DNA of 64,000 nucleotides, taken from Elmis aenea (lineage: Eukaryota > Arthropoda > Insecta > Coleoptera > Elmidae). Positions 10,394 through 20,594 of the stretch are shown one piece after another. The notes below the pieces were generated by a model that saw only the letters and a list, made by a program, of their open reading frames with translations, was not told where the DNA came from and ran no database searches. Position numbers and translations under genes: made by a program. Each line of letters begins with the position of its first letter. Within the stretch, counting starts at the first letter, position 1. Location of the stretch: the NCBI GenBank assembly GCA_947652605.1, contig OX393579.1, forward strand, positions 49,358,970-49,422,969, read 5' to 3'.

Positions 10394-11242
10394 TATATAT
10401 ACATATTAATAGATACAAAGACGTCTATTGTTAGAAAAAAACACGTCTTATCTTTACGATTATATTTATTTAGTGGTTTTTATGTTCTTTGGGCTATGAG
10501 GGTTATCACTTGAGTAAATTACTTATCTACGACTGCACAAGTACAATGTTTTAAACGCTGCTCAAGTTTAAATTCTCTTAGTTACGCTGAATTCCGGCTT
10601 AAAAACGATCTTATAATTATTGTAAAAGACGTACACGAACACCGGAAACGATCCAGCTAGGATCTGATTGAAAACACGCATCTTGGTTCTCTGAACTATA
10701 CAATCTGCACTGCGAAAAGTTCAGTTGTGACGCCAAGAAAACGACAGTCAATGTACGCGGAAAGGTTTTTGTGTAATTAAGTTTCAACATAAGTTCCTTA
10801 TACATTTATGCACCTAATTTATCCTTTTCCTGATTGAATCCTCCCATATGCAAATAAAAATCGCTGGGTAAGCCTGCGACATATTCTTTTTTATAACTTT
10901 CCACCACATGTTGGAGTAGATAAATCACGGGATGCTAGGTCGGGGATATAGGACAGATGTTATTAATACTTTGACTTTTTTTGCCTTATGTGGAGTCGAT
11001 TATTATCGGACAGCGACGTTTTTTTGATCGTTATGAATGCGGAAGTAATTTTTTTAGAGCAATCTTTAAACTTTGCATTAAGTCTGCATTTATTGTAAAT
11101 CTTATCTCCTCGTCTTGAATGAATGGGATACCTACGATGTTTTAAAGTAAAATTTCTATATTTTTCTACCGGTAAGTAGGTTTTAGTCTTTTTGGTGCTA
11201 CAGAGCTTAAAATCATCATAGTCATAGTCGGATACTATTCTA
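10394..11242. other. Interval between transposons, no feature seen
   Basis: No recognisable gene or repeat. The open frame at 10617-10805 (minus) has no identifiable domain. Confidence 0.4.
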
Positions 11243-11688
11243 CAGGGTGGGCCAAAAGTCTTTTTTTATTTCTTTAACTGAATTTTATAAAAATAAATAG
11301 ATCTAGAAATTTTAATTAGTAAATTATTTGTAAGTTCAAATAGCTTTTTCCTAATTAGGTATAGCAAATATATTTATTAAATGTTTACATTTTGATCGCT
11401 CACAAATTTGAGTTTTTTTTATGCCACATTATTTCTTTGGCGATGCTGTGTCTTAACTAATTCAAAGTGTTTGGCTTATCAGTATAAACCCGAAGACCCC
11501 ACAAAGAATAATCCGCTGCTGTGAAGTCGGGCGATCTTGCAATACACACTCCAAATCTGGAAATAAGGCGATTTGGAGAGATATAGTCATTGTTTCAAGA
11601 GATGTGTGAGCCGTAGCACCATCTTGTTGAAACCATATTTCGCCCATTTTTAATTCTTTCAGCTGTAAATGACTTTTGGCCTATCCGG
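11243..11688 (-). mobile_element. Mariner-type deletion derivative with transposase remnant
   Basis: The ends are CAGGGTGGGCCAAAAGTC and GACTTTTGGCCTATCCGG, imperfect inverted repeats flanked by TA on each side. Only about 446 bp remain, including a piece of transposase on the minus strand. This ties CAGGGTG ends directly to a mariner-like transposase. Confidence 0.75.
11457..11647 (-). pseudogene. Mariner-like transposase catalytic fragment
   Basis: Minus-strand reading gives WFQQDGATAHTS, the second catalytic-aspartate block of mariner-related transposases. After a frameshift it gives RSPDFTAADYSLWGLRVY, the block holding the third acidic residue, then a stop. The N-terminal DNA-binding part and the first aspartate are gone, so it cannot be active. 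Residues between the two blocks are scrambled by indels. Assignment to the mariner-like group is firm from these two motifs; the exact family is not. Confidence 0.8.
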
Positions 11689-11816
11689 TACCTCGAGGTG
11701 TAGAGGAGTGTTTTGTTCTGTCTCTAATTGTCTAATTGTATAAAACGAAGTGTTCTGTAATTATATTTTTAGGCTGTTGTAATATAGAGGCAGAAGGCAG
11801 CAAACATTCTTAATTT

Positions 11817-11992
11817 CTGGATTCCAGATTTGAGCTTTCCAGCGATGAATGATTCCCGTGTTGCATGGTTCCATCGTTGCATGATTCTTGCGTTGAGTGA
11901 TCCCAGCGTTGAATGATTCAAGATTTGAATTATTCTATCGGTGCATTTTCCAGATTGGAACATTCCATTTTTGAATGTTCCAGATATGAATG
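11817..11992. repeat. Degenerate minisatellite, about eleven 16-bp units
   Basis: Successive blocks follow the pattern ATGATTCCAGCGTTGA with two to six changes each, for example ATGATTCCCGTGTTGC, GTGATCCCAGCGTTGA and ATGATTCAAGATTTGA. The period is 16 with occasional units of 13-15. It reads open on the minus strand, but the composition explains that, so no coding claim is made. Confidence 0.85.
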
Positions 11993-12366
11993 GCTTACCG
12001 TCGGTGTTGCCATACTAACCTTCCCCTAATTTTCCATGTTTTGTGCTAAATGTCTAACTTGCTGTAGCACCTTTAGTAAAGAGCTTTGTTGTAATCACTG
12101 TATGGAAACCACCCAAGCAACATTTCCGGTGACGATTCGCGGAAAAAATCTGTTGTCTTCTACAACAACCAAATTTCCTAAGCCATTTTGCCAAGCTTTT
12201 GCTCAATTTTGAAATCCATCTTTATCCTGTCCAGATTATTGTGCAAAATTTTGAGAATCTTTATTTGACATAGACTGATTTAAACAACGATCCTCCGATG
12301 TTTTAAAAACCCTTCCTCAACCTTTGGCACAATTCTTTATGTTCTTGAATTCATGAGTCGTGATTT

Positions 12367-12605
12367 AGGATAAAGACTCCCCCAGACAGACGCGATATGC
12401 CTGGCTCTCGGTACGATACAGTCGGTACAAGACTCGGTGTGATTATCGCTGCTTACCGCAATGAGTGCCCACACTAGTGCGACACTCGAAACGTTCGGAA
12501 ACATATGCAAGTGACAGTATTTCATGTATTCTAACCTAACAATCAAACATAACCGATTCGTACCGAGCGGCATATCGCGTCTGTCTGGGGGGGAGCCTTA
12601 ATCCT
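12367..12605. mobile_element. Short MITE with CCCCCAGACAGACGCGATATGC ends (imperfect)
   Basis: The left arm reads GACTCCCCCAGACAGACGCG and ATATGC. The right arm is its reverse complement with a slightly longer C-run and extends a few bases further out on both sides. The interior also folds back on itself (CTCGGTACGA versus TCGTACCGAG). The superfamily is not clear; no target duplication could be fixed. Confidence 0.65.
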
Positions 12606-14202
12606 GGATTGGTTTTATACGCCATTGAAGTTCCTCAGACAAATATGCACCCGAGAATAGGTTCCGTTCTCTACATACACTGAAGCCACTAAAGCCAATC
12701 TTTTATGGATAATTTTGTAACCGATACCTCTTTAAATGATTTATGAGTACGCTTTTAGTATCAAGTTGAGCTTCACTCATTTTGTATAGCAAAAACAAGT
12801 CTCTTTAGTGACTATAAACAACACAACAGCTTAGAACACGCTTCTAAATGGCGCAGAAAACTTAAAAAGCAACATAATCGTCTTGTTGTTTTTGACTGGG
12901 TATATAAAAAATCCCCCCCCCCTGTAGATTTGTAAACTTTTTTATTAGATAAGGTGTATTTTACTCAGAATCCACGATGTGCACATAACTCGACAACAAA
13001 ACTGTGCGATAACGAAAGGTTTTCTGCCTTTTAATGCTGTTGACAGCCAGTTTATCAAAGAGCAATGGACGTTGTGTAAAATTTAAAAGACAAGTAGGTG
13101 TAGGTGTGCCATGAAAAACTACGTTCATTAATTTAGCTCTATAGTAGCTGCAGTTGTGAAATATGTCTTGCTTTTGATTATGACGATACTAAAAGCGGTG
13201 TCTGGATAATATATGGCGCTAGAGTGATTATTACGTACAAAACTTAATTACTTAGAACTAGATATGTACAGGAAGCGGGTCCGTATCAAGGGACACGTAG
13301 GTAAAACACTGGCAATATGCACTATCCCCTGCAGTTTGTTGCGTCCGATAAGTTATTACGAACAAGTGGAGTTAATTGGCTGGTGCAATTATTTCCAAAC
13401 TCACGTGTTAGATCCTAAAGATATGTCAGGTTCTTGCGGTTGTGCTGTTCATAAAATCCATCTTGGAGTAACACTTATATGTATGCTCCATTACCTGATC
13501 AGGTCCAGGGGTGATTAGATTTGTGTTGGAGGTAAAATGAGGCAATGGAGAAGGATTTAGACAACAGCAATAGAAGCTGTGGAGTTTGATTAGGACCAAC
13601 CCGAATTTAACATTTCAATTTCAAAATATTCTCTAGAAATATCACCGCTTTGAGCCCGCGAAATGTTGATTCGTTCTCTATTGGGTTCGGAAAATGGAAA
13701 AAATAATTGGGATTGAGTTAGTGATTCAATGTTGGTTTTTGGTTAGAATTTGTTTCGGGTTTTTTCCCAAATTTTACGAAAACATAATTAATTTTTAGGT
13801 TTTTTAGCGTTTCTTTTCCTTATTAAACTTCCTTTGTTACTCAATGTTAACAAAAAAGACGTCGAGGAATTTAAAGAAAGAGAAATAATAAAGTCTGCAC
13901 TTTTCCTCAAATTATAAAAATATTTTGCAAAATAATGCGTTGTAACAACTTTTTCTTAATTTTAGAAAGGCATGACAATTGTTTTTAGAAAGTTCAAGTT
14001 ATTTGTTACTTTTCTGTACTAATAGTTGATTTTTGGTCGTAGGTATGCCTGTTACTTGAAGATGAAGTAGATACGTTATTTTGACTAAAAGAAGTCGTCA
14101 AGTATAGTACACTGTGCGTTCATAATAAATAATCCATTTGTACATTGATGTTTATGGGATTTGAAAATATACCTTATTATTTTCAAAAAAAGGAGAAATA
14201 TT
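12606..14202. other. Gene-free interval with one unexplained 84-codon frame
   Basis: No transposon ends were recognised. An ATG-started frame at 13264-13518 (+) gives an 84-residue cysteine-containing product (CTIPCSLLRP, SGSCGCAVHK) with no known domain, no evident splice sites and no polyadenylation signal nearby; it is probably chance, helped by locally higher GC. Confidence 0.35.
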
Positions 14203-14636
14203 CAGTATGGGTTTGGAGCAGTCCAATTTTTTAATTGCTTCGCTCCAGCTCCCCTCCGCCATCCAAATGCCTGCTCCTGCTCCGCTCCAGCTCCGCTCCA
14301 TGCTCCAAATATTGTTAACATTTTTAAAACAAGTTTTTTAATTAAAAAATTAGTTTTTAAAACAAAATTTTAATTTTATGGGATATGTGGAAGTTGGTCA
14401 AAAATAACAATATTTGACCCTAAGAAACAAGTGAAGTTAAATAAATCTTTGTAGAAACAAATTATTGATCTTCAAAGATTAAAAAAAAGAATAAAAGTCG
14501 TTTAAAAAAAAATCATAACAAACTGGAGCAGTGGAGCAATCAAAATTGTTTGCTCCGGACTCCGCTACTGCTCCGGGCAAAAACCCATTGCTCCACTGCT
14601 CCGTGTTCCAGCTCCGTGCTCCGCTCCAAACCCCTG
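14203..14636. mobile_element. Non-autonomous hAT-like element rich in GCTCC motifs
   Basis: The right end reads GCTCCAAACCCCTG; the left end (CAG, three extra bases, then GGGTTTGGAGC) is its inverted match. Subterminal regions hold many copies of GCTCC or GGAGC facing each other, typical of transposase-binding subterminal repeats in hAT elements. The 8-bp flanks do not match, so the target duplication has decayed or an end is shifted. Confidence 0.65.
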
Positions 14637-14767
14637 GTTTTCAGAAGTAAATTTTATAAAATAGATGAAAAGTACAATACTGTAACAATCATTTTCAAGT
14701 AAATTAAGCACGATATTTGTATTTTAAATCTATTGGAAAGTTGTTATAATAAATTTAAAAAATTATA
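14637..14767. other. Short spacer
   Basis: AT-rich, nothing recognised. Confidence 0.3.
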
Positions 14768-14864
14768 CAGGGTGTCCACGTCATCGGTGCAAATATTTTA
14801 AGTGGTGACCTAAAAAGGTCCTCTATCACCACTTAAAATATTTGCACCGATAACGGGGACACTG
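14768..14864. mobile_element. Very short CAGGGTG-ended hairpin MITE
   Basis: A 97-bp element flanked by TA, with arms of about 40 bp (CAGGGTGTCCACG... and the inverted ...CGGGGACACTG) sharing GGTGCAAATATTTTAAGTGG, and a loop of only about 15 bases. It is a compact stem-loop and a potential small-RNA precursor by shape alone. Confidence 0.85.
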
Positions 14865-15810
14865 TATATGAATATTCGAATGTCCGAATACCTACCGAAT
14901 ACATTGAAATAGCACCGTACCAGAAAGTCAAGAACGTTTTATTTTATCAAGGCAGCATCCATAAGTTTGTGTCCATCCTTAAGAAAACGAATTTTGAGTT
15001 ACATCTGAATTATCCCCTCATCCCTCACTTCTAGGGACTTTGAACTGTTTCAAAAACTTGGTAATTATGTTGAGACTTTGTTGAAAGTAACATTATAAAT
15101 TTGGTTCTCACACGTTATTAACTTAAAACTTCAGAGTATAGGGACGTTTGTTGGATTTTGCTTTTTGTGTCATCGAGGAAGCTAAAAATATTGTTAAGAC
15201 AACAAACCTCATTTACATATCAACAAAGAATTTCACAATAAAACTGAAGATTTATTGTTAAAGCTGTAAATCACAAAAATCTTGTAACGGACTAGGAAGC
15301 CGTTGTAGGAATAAAACAAAAAACGGTAGATGATTGTTTAAAATAACCCGTAAAAACAAAAATAATGGTATGTATAATCTCATGAAGTTTATAATTGGGC
15401 AACAACAGTTATTATCTTATTCTTTTCAACAATTACACAAAAAAAAATTAAACAGGAAACAAGCATATGCAGCATCTTATGACCTTTGCATATATTAAAT
15501 AGATTCATAACGTTTGTTAACATAAATAATTCAATGCATTTTCTTGTATATATAAATTACGGTAAAAAGACTTCTGTGTTTTATTTTTTACGTATTTGTG
15601 GAGCTTTCGATTTTTTTTTTAAGAGTAAAATACACATTACTGACTATCTATCAATCAATAAAAATGAACAAATCTTCATCGTGACCAATGTATTTAGCAT
15701 CCAAGGCAACGTTTAATTATTTAAGAAAAATCATTAAATCACTTACAAATCACGAAATAATCTGATATAAATTTACATATACAGGGATGCGCAAAAGTAT
15801 GGAAACAGAC
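14865..15810. other. Gene-free interval
   Basis: No exon or complete element. A single CAGGGATGCGCAAAAGTATG terminus at about 15782 is the outer end of a mariner-type element cut off by the adjacent hAT fragment. Confidence 0.4.
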
Positions 15811-16456
15811 CAGTGATGTAAAATTACCGTCAGTTAAAATTTTGGTAAATTACGGTGGTAATTTACCATTTTAAATTTTCTGGTATTTCATGTCGTGATT
15901 AAAAATTTACGATCGTAATTTATCACTTTTGATTTCTGTATTTAATACGTAGGTAATTAAAATACAAATAATTAATAAAAAATCCAATTTTTTATAGTAA
16001 ATAACAAAAAGTTAAAACTAATTATAACATAAAAAATAAAAAAAACGTACCTAGTATTTCAACACATAAAATCTTTTTCTGGTTAATTTTCATTCGGATT
16101 CAAATCACAATCGGTTTCATATTCACTTACTGACATTAACTCTTCTAAGGCAAAGGAATTTGATTCCTGAGAAGTGCAAAATTCTTCCTGATGTTGAAAT
16201 AAAGTTTTGGGTTACATAGTTTTAAATTATAATGAACAAATAATAACTTTGCGGCTCTTTCATTAGTTTCATTTGTTAGTTTGTTTCTTTTTTTGTTATG
16301 AATATTGCCAAAAGCAGAAAAAGATCTTTCTGTGGCACACGTTGTTGCAGGACAATTCAATATTTCTGTAGCTACTTTGGCTAAACTTGTAGTTGAGCAA
16401 AGCGACTTCCGCCACTGTTGAGAATTTTTTGGGGTGGTCAACTCTTTAGGTAAAAT
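15811..16456 (-). mobile_element. 3'-terminal fragment of a hAT transposon
   Basis: CAGTGATGTAAAATTACC at 15811 is a typical hAT terminus, followed by copies of GTAAATTAC as subterminal repeats, then by the C-terminal coding part on the minus strand. The 5' part of the transposon is missing upstream of 16456. Confidence 0.75.
16145..16456 (-). pseudogene. hAT transposase C-terminal dimerisation domain fragment
   Basis: About 100 residues beginning LPKELTTPKNSQQW and running through ATERSFSAFG and KKRNKLTNE to a natural stop. ATERxFS...R..L is the hallmark of the hAT C-terminal dimerisation region, which assembles the transposase. There is no ATG: a TGA closes the frame just upstream (16457-16459), and the zinc finger and catalytic domain are absent. 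The reading frame within the fragment is clean, so decay is modest. Assignment to hAT is confident; the subfamily is not determined. Confidence 0.88.
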
Positions 16457-17307
16457 TCATGAGTTTTTCTAGATCGGAAGTTCTAGGCCGCGAAAAAAAA
16501 GATCAGGAAATTATAGTTCGTGCGGCATCAACCATACATTATCGAGAGATAAAATCGCGTAGAATCACTTCACCGCCATTACGGAAATTTGGAAAAGTGA
16601 AACCTACACTTCTTTTAGGCTCGACGAATAAAAGAAACTAGTCCGCTCGCATGTAAAGGGTTTTAGTATAAGGAAATGTGTACAATACCATTTATTATAC
16701 ATAAACGTAGTTAGTCCTGCCTTATCAATGTCGTTGCGTGATTAATCTAAGCTATTTTTAACCCAGTTTTTATTGGGTTACCTAAATGCCGTCGATAACT
16801 TTTGTTGTGTGCCTTTTTGATGGTTTTCAATGATGTTACAAAAAATATTAATTGGTAAATTGGGTGACATGCTAAATAGAATGAAGAGGACGGACGACAT
16901 TGAAATACTTTTAATACTCCAGATGCAAGCTTTAACAGAAAGGCGTAGGTACTTATCATTAAAAATGTTATATAATAACCACATAAAACAAGGATAGGAA
17001 TTAATAAATAAAAACAAACATTCAATAAAAATATCAAAATGCTTTACAAAAAAAAATACAAAAACCCTTTATGAAAAATAACGAGATGCGTATAAAGATA
17101 CCAAAATGTTATATGAAAATATGAATGCCGTATTAAAAAAATACACAGCAATAAAGATTATTGAAGTTCATTTACTTGAATTTATTACGATGACAAGTGC
17201 AGGGTGTCCCACAAGGTATGCCTTCGCTAATTTTTGCATAAATCAAACGTTTAGGACCTAAAAGAAAGAGTTTTAAACAAAAAAATAATTGTATGTATCA
17301 ATTCATA
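16457..17307. other. Gene-free interval with one stray MITE end
   Basis: A CAGGGTGTCCCACAAGGTATG terminus (from 17202) has no visible partner. Overlapping minus-strand frames at 16747-17037 have no recognisable domain and no supporting splice or start context. Confidence 0.4.
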
Positions 17308-17796
17308 TACATGGTGTCCCAGTTATCGTTAACAGCATGGGGATTCGTAAACGGTAAGAGATACGAAGTTGGTTAAATGGGTCAAACTGATTTAAGAGCA
17401 ATTGTTCTATAAAAAAATCTTGAAAAAGTTGATAGTTTTTGCGCTATTGTTAAAAACAAAATACATCAGCTTTTTAATTTTTGCTTATAACTTATACAAC
17501 TTATACAACTTATACAACGACCGGGCTGCCTGATTTATAGTGGTTGTTGTCCAAAACGCAATTTTACAAATTTGACAATGAATGTAGAAGTAAAATACCA
17601 CGTGTGATACTACAATGAGTTCAGAAAAAAATTCTATTTGATTATGTCAATAGCAAAAGTTGCGCCCATAAGAAAAATAACGTTGGTTGTCGTAAAACAA
17701 AAACGAATCGACCCAGGAAAAATTAGTGATTACCTTCCGATTCGGCTTAAAAAGTAGCGATCTCCATGTCAAAACTCGAATTTCATTCACCCTGTA
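17308..17796. mobile_element. Possible mariner-type element, weak ends
   Basis: It starts TACATGGTGTCCCAG and ends CACCCTGTA. The two termini match only over about ten bases, so they may come from different copies. No transposase was found. Confidence 0.4.
17484..17519. repeat. 10-bp tandem repeat (ACTTATACA)n
   Basis: Three exact units of ACTTATACAA and a fourth partial unit in a row, inside the weak mariner-type element. Confidence 0.85.
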
Positions 17797-17815
17797 TATT
17801 GCGTTCTTATTCATT

Positions 17816-18161
17816 AGGTTTGTTCCAACAAGGCTATGTACGATCCAATGTACTATCAGGATTCTGCGCTGTATCGATATCGCGTTCCATCACAGTCTCT
17901 GATAGTGCACCGGACGGTTTAGTCGGCTGTTCCAATTGTTATACAATTAATACATGAACTAGTCAGCGTACGGTCTAAACAGTACGAGAATGAAGGCACT
18001 TACTAGCGTTTGGATTTTTACACGCATGCGCTGTTCATAACTAACGTGAGCTCTGGTAGCCATGCATCGCCCTCCCAATCCCATTTAGTACTGGATTCTT
18101 AAGGTGTCAATAGACACAAATGTAATTTACAGTTAGGCCAGTCGTAAAAGCGTTCCAACAG
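17816..18161. mobile_element. MITE with GTTTGTTCCAACAAG end, right end truncated
   Basis: It begins AGGTTTGTTCCAACAAG and is similar over its length to 55318-55794, sharing CAGGATTCTGCGC, ATATCGCGTTCCATCA, ACACGCATGCGCT and AGTTAGGCCAGTCGTAAAAG. The copy stops after CGTTCCAACAG, where a different repeat begins, so its own right terminus is lost. The superfamily is unknown. The open frame within it is a by-product. Confidence 0.7.
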
Positions 18162-18240
18162 CCATTGGCGTAGTTATGGGGGGACCAGGGGGGGGCTAAG
18201 CCCCCCCCCCCCTGAGCCCTCATTAGCCCCCCCTGGCCTA
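18162..18240. mobile_element. hAT-type terminus with extreme G and C runs
   Basis: CATTGGCGTAGTTATGGGGG resembles the common CAGTGGCGTAGCTATGGGG terminus of insect hAT-like repeats. It continues into facing G8 and C13 runs able to form a GC-only hairpin (GGGGGGGGCTAAGCCCCCCC). Only this end is visible. Confidence 0.55.
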
Positions 18241-19738
18241 AAAAACGCAAAAAATTCAAACATAACACCAAACGTAAATGACAAAATTGAAACCGTATTC
18301 TGTTGAATAAAACAATGATTGAATTAATGTCGCTGTGACCTGTTTGAAAAACAGCAATGTTGATGGTGCTGATTCTTTAGATCTGGGAACTTTAGAAACA
18401 CAACTCAAGCAGCATTTGCTTGATACTTATCCATTCACAAGCATTTTATTAACGGTCGTTTTTAAGTGCAAGACGTCTCTATTAAGGCTAATATAAGACG
18501 CCCCCGTAAGTTTGAGAAGTATTTTTAGAAACGAAGTGTACTTTGCTAAGTTTCTGTACATGCATATTTAATGTTAGCCAAGAAATGAGCACTTGATCGT
18601 AACACGACATGTAATTTATCAAATTCTTTTATGTGTTGTAATTATGTAGTTTTTTGAGCTATCGTATTAGCTATACAAACTCGAATCAATTTCTTGTGCA
18701 TGTTGGACGCCACACGCGTTTGTTTGATTGCACACTTGCGCCGTTTTAAATACCACAACTTGCAGATTTCCAGTCTAGACCACTGTAAGCTAACATGAAT
18801 CAACGTTCATTTTCAGCCGTACTAATTTATTTAAGTCCAATGAATACCCCATCAAATTTAAATGACGAGTCTTGTCCCTCATTCCGTTTATGACTTGCTA
18901 TACAATTAGTTCACACCCCTTCGTTCGTATTATGCATTATAAATCCGTGCAAACTGCGTTTCTCCTCTGTTGTATGAAATATAAATTATGCCACAATAGT
19001 TACAAAAGTTGCAGAGAATACATCGTTGCATTTGAAAGTTGTCTTTTGTGTCACAGTTTGCAGTGTTTTTTTTTGCGTTGCTGTTTTGGCTGGAAAATAG
19101 TGGAGGTGATAACTACATCAAAGTTGAAGTTTCACCACTAGAAAATAATGTAAAGATCCTGAAAGATAAGGAATGTTTTAATGTACGAGAATATTTCAAC
19201 CAATACACAGCTCTTTCGTTTGGGAAACGTACGATGTGTTAACTAATAAGATAAATTGTAATAACATCAAATCAATCATGAAAACATTTGAGCTACTTGG
19301 TGTACATTTTTTTTTCAACAATGGCGTTGCTTGCGGATTCCGTCAAGTCAGGACTGCGTTTTGTTATCAATTTTTTTCTTCTGGATGTCATGTCCCTCTT
19401 GTGATGTATAAGATACACAGTTTAAAAGTACTGAGCTGGAAGCTTTAAAAGCGTTCTTTAAAACGTCTTGAAGAAGCGCTGAGCGAAGTAAATGAACAAT
19501 GAAGCTTTAAAATCAATGTGCCCATTCTTGTACCTCTTTTAACTTTAAATTAAGTCGCTTAGTTGATAGAGGCTGTTCTAAAACTATTTTAAGGCCGTTG
19601 CGAATTGATGAAATACGCGACTTCTTAAATTTCTAGTTGCTAAGATTCAAACTTGATTTACAGTACTTAAAGTTGTAATTAAATTGTTATTGTAAAATCA
19701 ACGGTGTTCTAAAACCTGCGATGTTTAAAGTATTTATA
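18241..19738. other. Interval with a weak candidate exon
   Basis: No complete element was recognised. A stretch at about 19074-19242 (+) follows an acceptor-like TTTTGTGTCACAG or TTTGCAG and encodes a hydrophobic segment, then about 45 residues ending SFGKRTMC before a stop; see the findings. The rest shows nothing. Confidence 0.3.
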
Positions 19739-19850
19739 CAGGGTTGCGAATTTTTCGATGCTCACCATTGGTATCTTAGAAAATGGTAGTTATGAGATCA
19801 GTTAAATTAGGGAAAAGTTGCACATTTTTATGGCGAAAAAAAATTACGTT
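19739..19850. mobile_element. Single arm of the 47.5-kb foldback family
   Basis: From CAGGGTTGCGAATTTTTCGA onward this matches the left arm of 47467-48975 (shared: TCGATGCTCACCATTG, AAAAGTTGCACATTTTTATG). The second arm is missing, so it is a truncated copy. Confidence 0.7.
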
Positions 19851-20301
19851 GAGCAGTATTAGATACATCCGTTAATTCATCAAGACAAAGAGAATAAAAT
19901 AAAAAGTTATGAGCAGTATATTTAAGAGTTAATATTACATTTTCTGTCATTTCATCAATTTATCTTGCCACAGTAAATGTAAATAAAATAATATTAGAAA
20001 AAAGCTTTTTTTCAGGGCAAATAAAGTTCATAGCCATTTTAATACATTCTGTTTTTTAAACTACAATCAGAGAATGGTTTCAGATGTTAAGCAGAAATAT
20101 TAACAATTTCATAACTTGCTATTTATGGTTGTGGGATTTTGTTGTTTATACGCATTTTTTAATAAGTTTTGTTGTCCCGCTAAGCTTTCTTTCATTTGCA
20201 TTATTCTTTCTCTTCTTAAATCACCTTTTAATTTTTCATATTTTTTTAGCACTTTTTGATATGTAATGACACTTAATGTTATACTCTTTAAAAACAGATA
20301 T
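19851..20301. other. Short gene-free interval
   Basis: AT-rich. The minus-strand frame that runs from 20342 into this stretch is an artefact of the SINE. Confidence 0.4.
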
Positions 20302-20518
20302 ACCTTCCGAGTTAATCGGGAGGTCGTGGGTTCGAATCCCACGGCCGTCTGTCATCGTAGAGGTTTCAGGTGGTTCCCTCTACCTACTATAGGCAAATGC
20401 TGTGACAGTACTTCCACCTACCCTTACCTTATCCACCCTTTCCTTGTTCCCCGCCCCCTTCTTCCGGACGCTAGTGACCATAGATGTCGAAGCGTGCTTA
20501 AACACTCAATTAAAAAAA
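20302..20518 (+). mobile_element. tRNA-derived SINE, copy with deleted A box
   Basis: It carries the pol III B box GGTTCGAATCC (about 20330) and then the family body GTAGAGGTTTCAGGTGGTT..., ending in an A-run. AAAACAGATAT occurs just before (20291-20301) and just after the A-run (20519-20529), an 11-bp target duplication. Compared with the copy at 37120-37391, about 30 bases of the tRNA-like head, including the A-box region, are missing, so it could not easily be re-transcribed. Confidence 0.85.
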
Positions 20519-20539
20519 AAAACAGATATGCTTGTAATA

Positions 20540-20594
20540 TACTGGGCCGCGGGCCGCATAAAAATTCCCTTGGGCCGCAGGTTGCACAGGCCTG
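20540..20594 (-). mobile_element. hAT-type terminus
   Basis: In reverse it begins CAGGCCTGTGCAACCTGCGG, a form common among hAT elements, with further CGGCCC copies inward. The partner end was not found. Confidence 0.5.

Noticed and set aside
11769..11963. 64-codon repetitive protein on the minus strand
   Set aside because: The open frame is produced by the 16-bp minisatellite; no start context or domain.
13264..13518. Cysteine-containing 84-residue protein
   Set aside because: ATG start and higher GC, but no known domain, no signal peptide and no splice or poly(A) context; kept only as a note.
20109..20342. Open frame starting GFEPTTSRL
   Set aside because: This peptide comes from reading the pol III B box of the tRNA-derived SINE backwards, a well-known annotation artefact.
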